Part shown: piece after piece, positions 5,111 through 5,580 of the stretch
Layout of the letters: the number at the start of each line of letters is the position of its first letter
Position numbering within the stretch: the stretch's first letter is position 1
Assembly (NCBI GenBank): GCA_009776345.1
Contig: WRLS01000135.1
Location: forward strand, 1 to 5,580
DNA length: 5,580 bases
Source: Oscillospiraceae bacterium
Lineage (GTDB): Bacteria > Bacillota > Clostridia > Oscillospirales > Ruminococcaceae
Reading direction: 5' to 3'
The notes under the pieces: generated by a model
Told to the model about the DNA's origin: nothing
Database searches by the model: none
The model's input: the letters and a program-made list of their open reading frames with translations, nothing else
Position numbers and translations under genes: made by a program

Positions 5111-5139
5111 TTGACAGCTCCCACTTCCTGTGATACAAT
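5111..5139 (+). promoter_or_regulatory. Near-consensus promoter of tRNA-Arg
   Basis: TTGACA (5111-5116) is a perfect -35; after 17 bases TACAAT (5134-5139) matches five of six -10 bases and is preceded by TGA, an extended -10. The start would fall near 5146, about 12 bases before the mature tRNA 5' end. This is the strongest promoter in the window. Confidence 0.85.
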
Positions 5140-5157
5140 GTTTTCGCTGATGTGTTT

Positions 5158-5231
5158 GCGCTGGTAGCTCAGTTGGATAGAGTGCTTGGCTACGAACCAA
5201 GAGGTCGGGGGTTCGAATCCCTTCCAGCGTG
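5158..5231 (+). tRNA. tRNA-Arg (anticodon ACG)
   Basis: A full cloverleaf is seen. The acceptor stem is GCGCTGG (5158-5164) with CCAGCGT (5224-5230), seven pairs including one G-T. The D arm is GCTC...GAGT around AGTTGGATA. The anticodon stem is CTTGG/CCAAG with loop CTACGAA, placing ACG at 5192-5194. The T arm is GGGGG/CCCTT, with two G-T pairs, around TTCGAAT. ACG decodes CGT, and with A34 changed to inosine also CGC and CGA. The discriminator is G5231; CCA is not encoded and must be added. No T-rich terminator follows on this strand. Confidence 0.97.
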
Positions 5232-5258
5232 TTTACGGCAGTTACATTTTGCAAAAAA

Positions 5259-5284
5259 GAGCGGATGCCGAAAGGTATCCGCTC
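5259..5284 (-). terminator. Leftward rho-independent terminator facing the tRNA gene
   Basis: An 11-bp stem (5259-5269 with 5274-5284, one G-T pair) encloses a 4-nt loop. Read leftward the stem is followed directly by TTTTTT (5253-5258 on the complement), a classic terminator. Read rightward there is no T-tract. It would stop a transcript entering from the right, where no gene lies inside the window, and protect the tRNA from antisense transcription. Confidence 0.75.
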
Positions 5285-5320
5285 AGACTTTGCAGGCAAA
5301 GCAAAAAATTACAGTGTTCG

Positions 5321-5492
5321 TATAGCAATTTTAATCCAAAACGGTTTCCGTTTTGGATTGGCGGGCGTTGCCCGCATTGTCTGCCAAAGGCAGACAAATT
5401 GCAATGTAGCAAGATTCACACCGCCTTTGGCGGTGCGCGGCGTTCGCCGCGTATCGAAAACGGTTACACCGTTTTCGATTGAATCAGCTATA
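5321..5492. repeat. 172-bp compound inverted repeat with mirrored hairpin triplets
   Basis: The outer ends are TATAGC (5321-5326) and GCTATA (5487-5492). The left arm holds three hairpins: A (5333-5359, 12-bp stem, TTT loop), B (5361-5375, GCGGGC stem) and C (5377-5397, TTGTCTGCC stem, AAA loop). The right arm holds the same types in reverse order: C' (5419-5435, CACCGCC stem, TTT loop), B' (5436-5451, CGCGGCG stem) and A' (5453-5479, 12-bp stem, TAC loop). A and A' share AAAACGG, and C' read on the opposite strand shares the GCCAAAGGC centre of C. The linker 5398-5418 is at the centre. No coding frame is convincing. It looks like a non-coding palindromic element or structured RNA. Confidence 0.75.
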
Positions 5493-5502
5493 ATTCCCCG
5501 AA

Positions 5503-5551
5503 GGCGAATTCATTTCGCCGAAGGTTTCCTTAACCCGCGCATCGGGCGCGG
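5503..5551. repeat. Two further short hairpins beyond the compound repeat
   Basis: GGCGAA-TTCAT-TTCGCC (5503-5519) is bracketed by CCGAAGG-like sequence on both sides (CCGAAGG at 5498-5504 and GCCGAAGG at 5517-5524). CCGCGC-ATCGG-GCGCGG (5535-5551) follows. They continue the run of small stem-loops begun at 5333, but I cannot assign them to the mirrored element. The rest, to 5580, contains two G6 runs and no supported gene. Confidence 0.5.
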
Positions 5552-5580
5552 AACCGGGGGGAATATGGGGGGTATTGGAT

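Noticed and set aside
5078..5299. Minus-strand open frame including GIRTPDLLVRSQALYP
   Set aside because: This peptide is a well-known false product of translating the antisense strand of a tRNA gene; it overlaps tRNA-Arg.
5186..5482. Plus-strand open frame starting inside the tRNA
   Set aside because: It begins in the anticodon arm (MATNQEVGGSNP, another typical tRNA artefact) and runs through hairpin DNA.
5158..5580. tRNA-Arg as an integration (att) site with an integrated element
   Set aside because: No repeat of the tRNA 3' end is seen downstream and no integrase is present in the window.

Overview
The window looks like a chromosomal segment of an anaerobic Bacillota (Clostridia, Oscillospiraceae-like). 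This is inferred from strong Shine-Dalgarno starts, sigma-A-type promoters, a GlpA-type flavoprotein with a C-terminal [2Fe-2S] domain, a lipoprotein carbonic anhydrase, and intergenic DNA full of nested palindromes. No plasmid, phage or transposase gene is visible, and genus-level assignment is not possible from sequence alone.

Left part (1-1062). A small leftward gene for a free-standing OmpR-type winged-helix protein (121-486) lies between two copies of a 74-bp repeat. Two more copies follow to the right, giving four direct repeats at 44-117, 512-585, 610-683 and 820-893. On the minus strand every copy carries CTGACA-N17-TATACT/TACACT, with a perfect dyad (TTTGGCA-GAAT-TGCCAAA) just upstream of the -35. 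The repeat therefore reads best as a propagated promoter/operator module. Copy 2 is correctly placed to transcribe the winged-helix gene; copy 1 fires out of the window. A 129-bp nested inverted repeat sits between copies 3 and 4. A second palindromic element and a leftward terminator lie downstream of the carbonic anhydrase gene. The 487-1062 stretch has no convincing gene.

Middle (1063-3603). A leftward pair, MATE transporter then exported beta-carbonic anhydrase (37-nt gap), probably forms an operon ending at the 922-951 terminator. It diverges from a small rightward membrane-associated protein (DUF697-like). The divergent start region holds two overlapping, mirror-symmetric extended -10 promoters.

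Right part (3604-5580). A GlpA/LhgO-type FAD oxidoreductase with a BFD-like [2Fe-2S] tail has its own promoter and a perfect 17-bp palindrome at its start. It is followed by a tRNA-Arg(ACG) with a near-consensus promoter. The last 350 bases are non-coding: a leftward terminator, then a 172-bp compound inverted repeat in which each arm carries the same three small hairpins in mirrored order, then two more small hairpins and G-runs at the edge.

The genes do not form one pathway. The most unusual content is the repeated promoter module around the winged-helix gene and the mirrored hairpin element at the right end.
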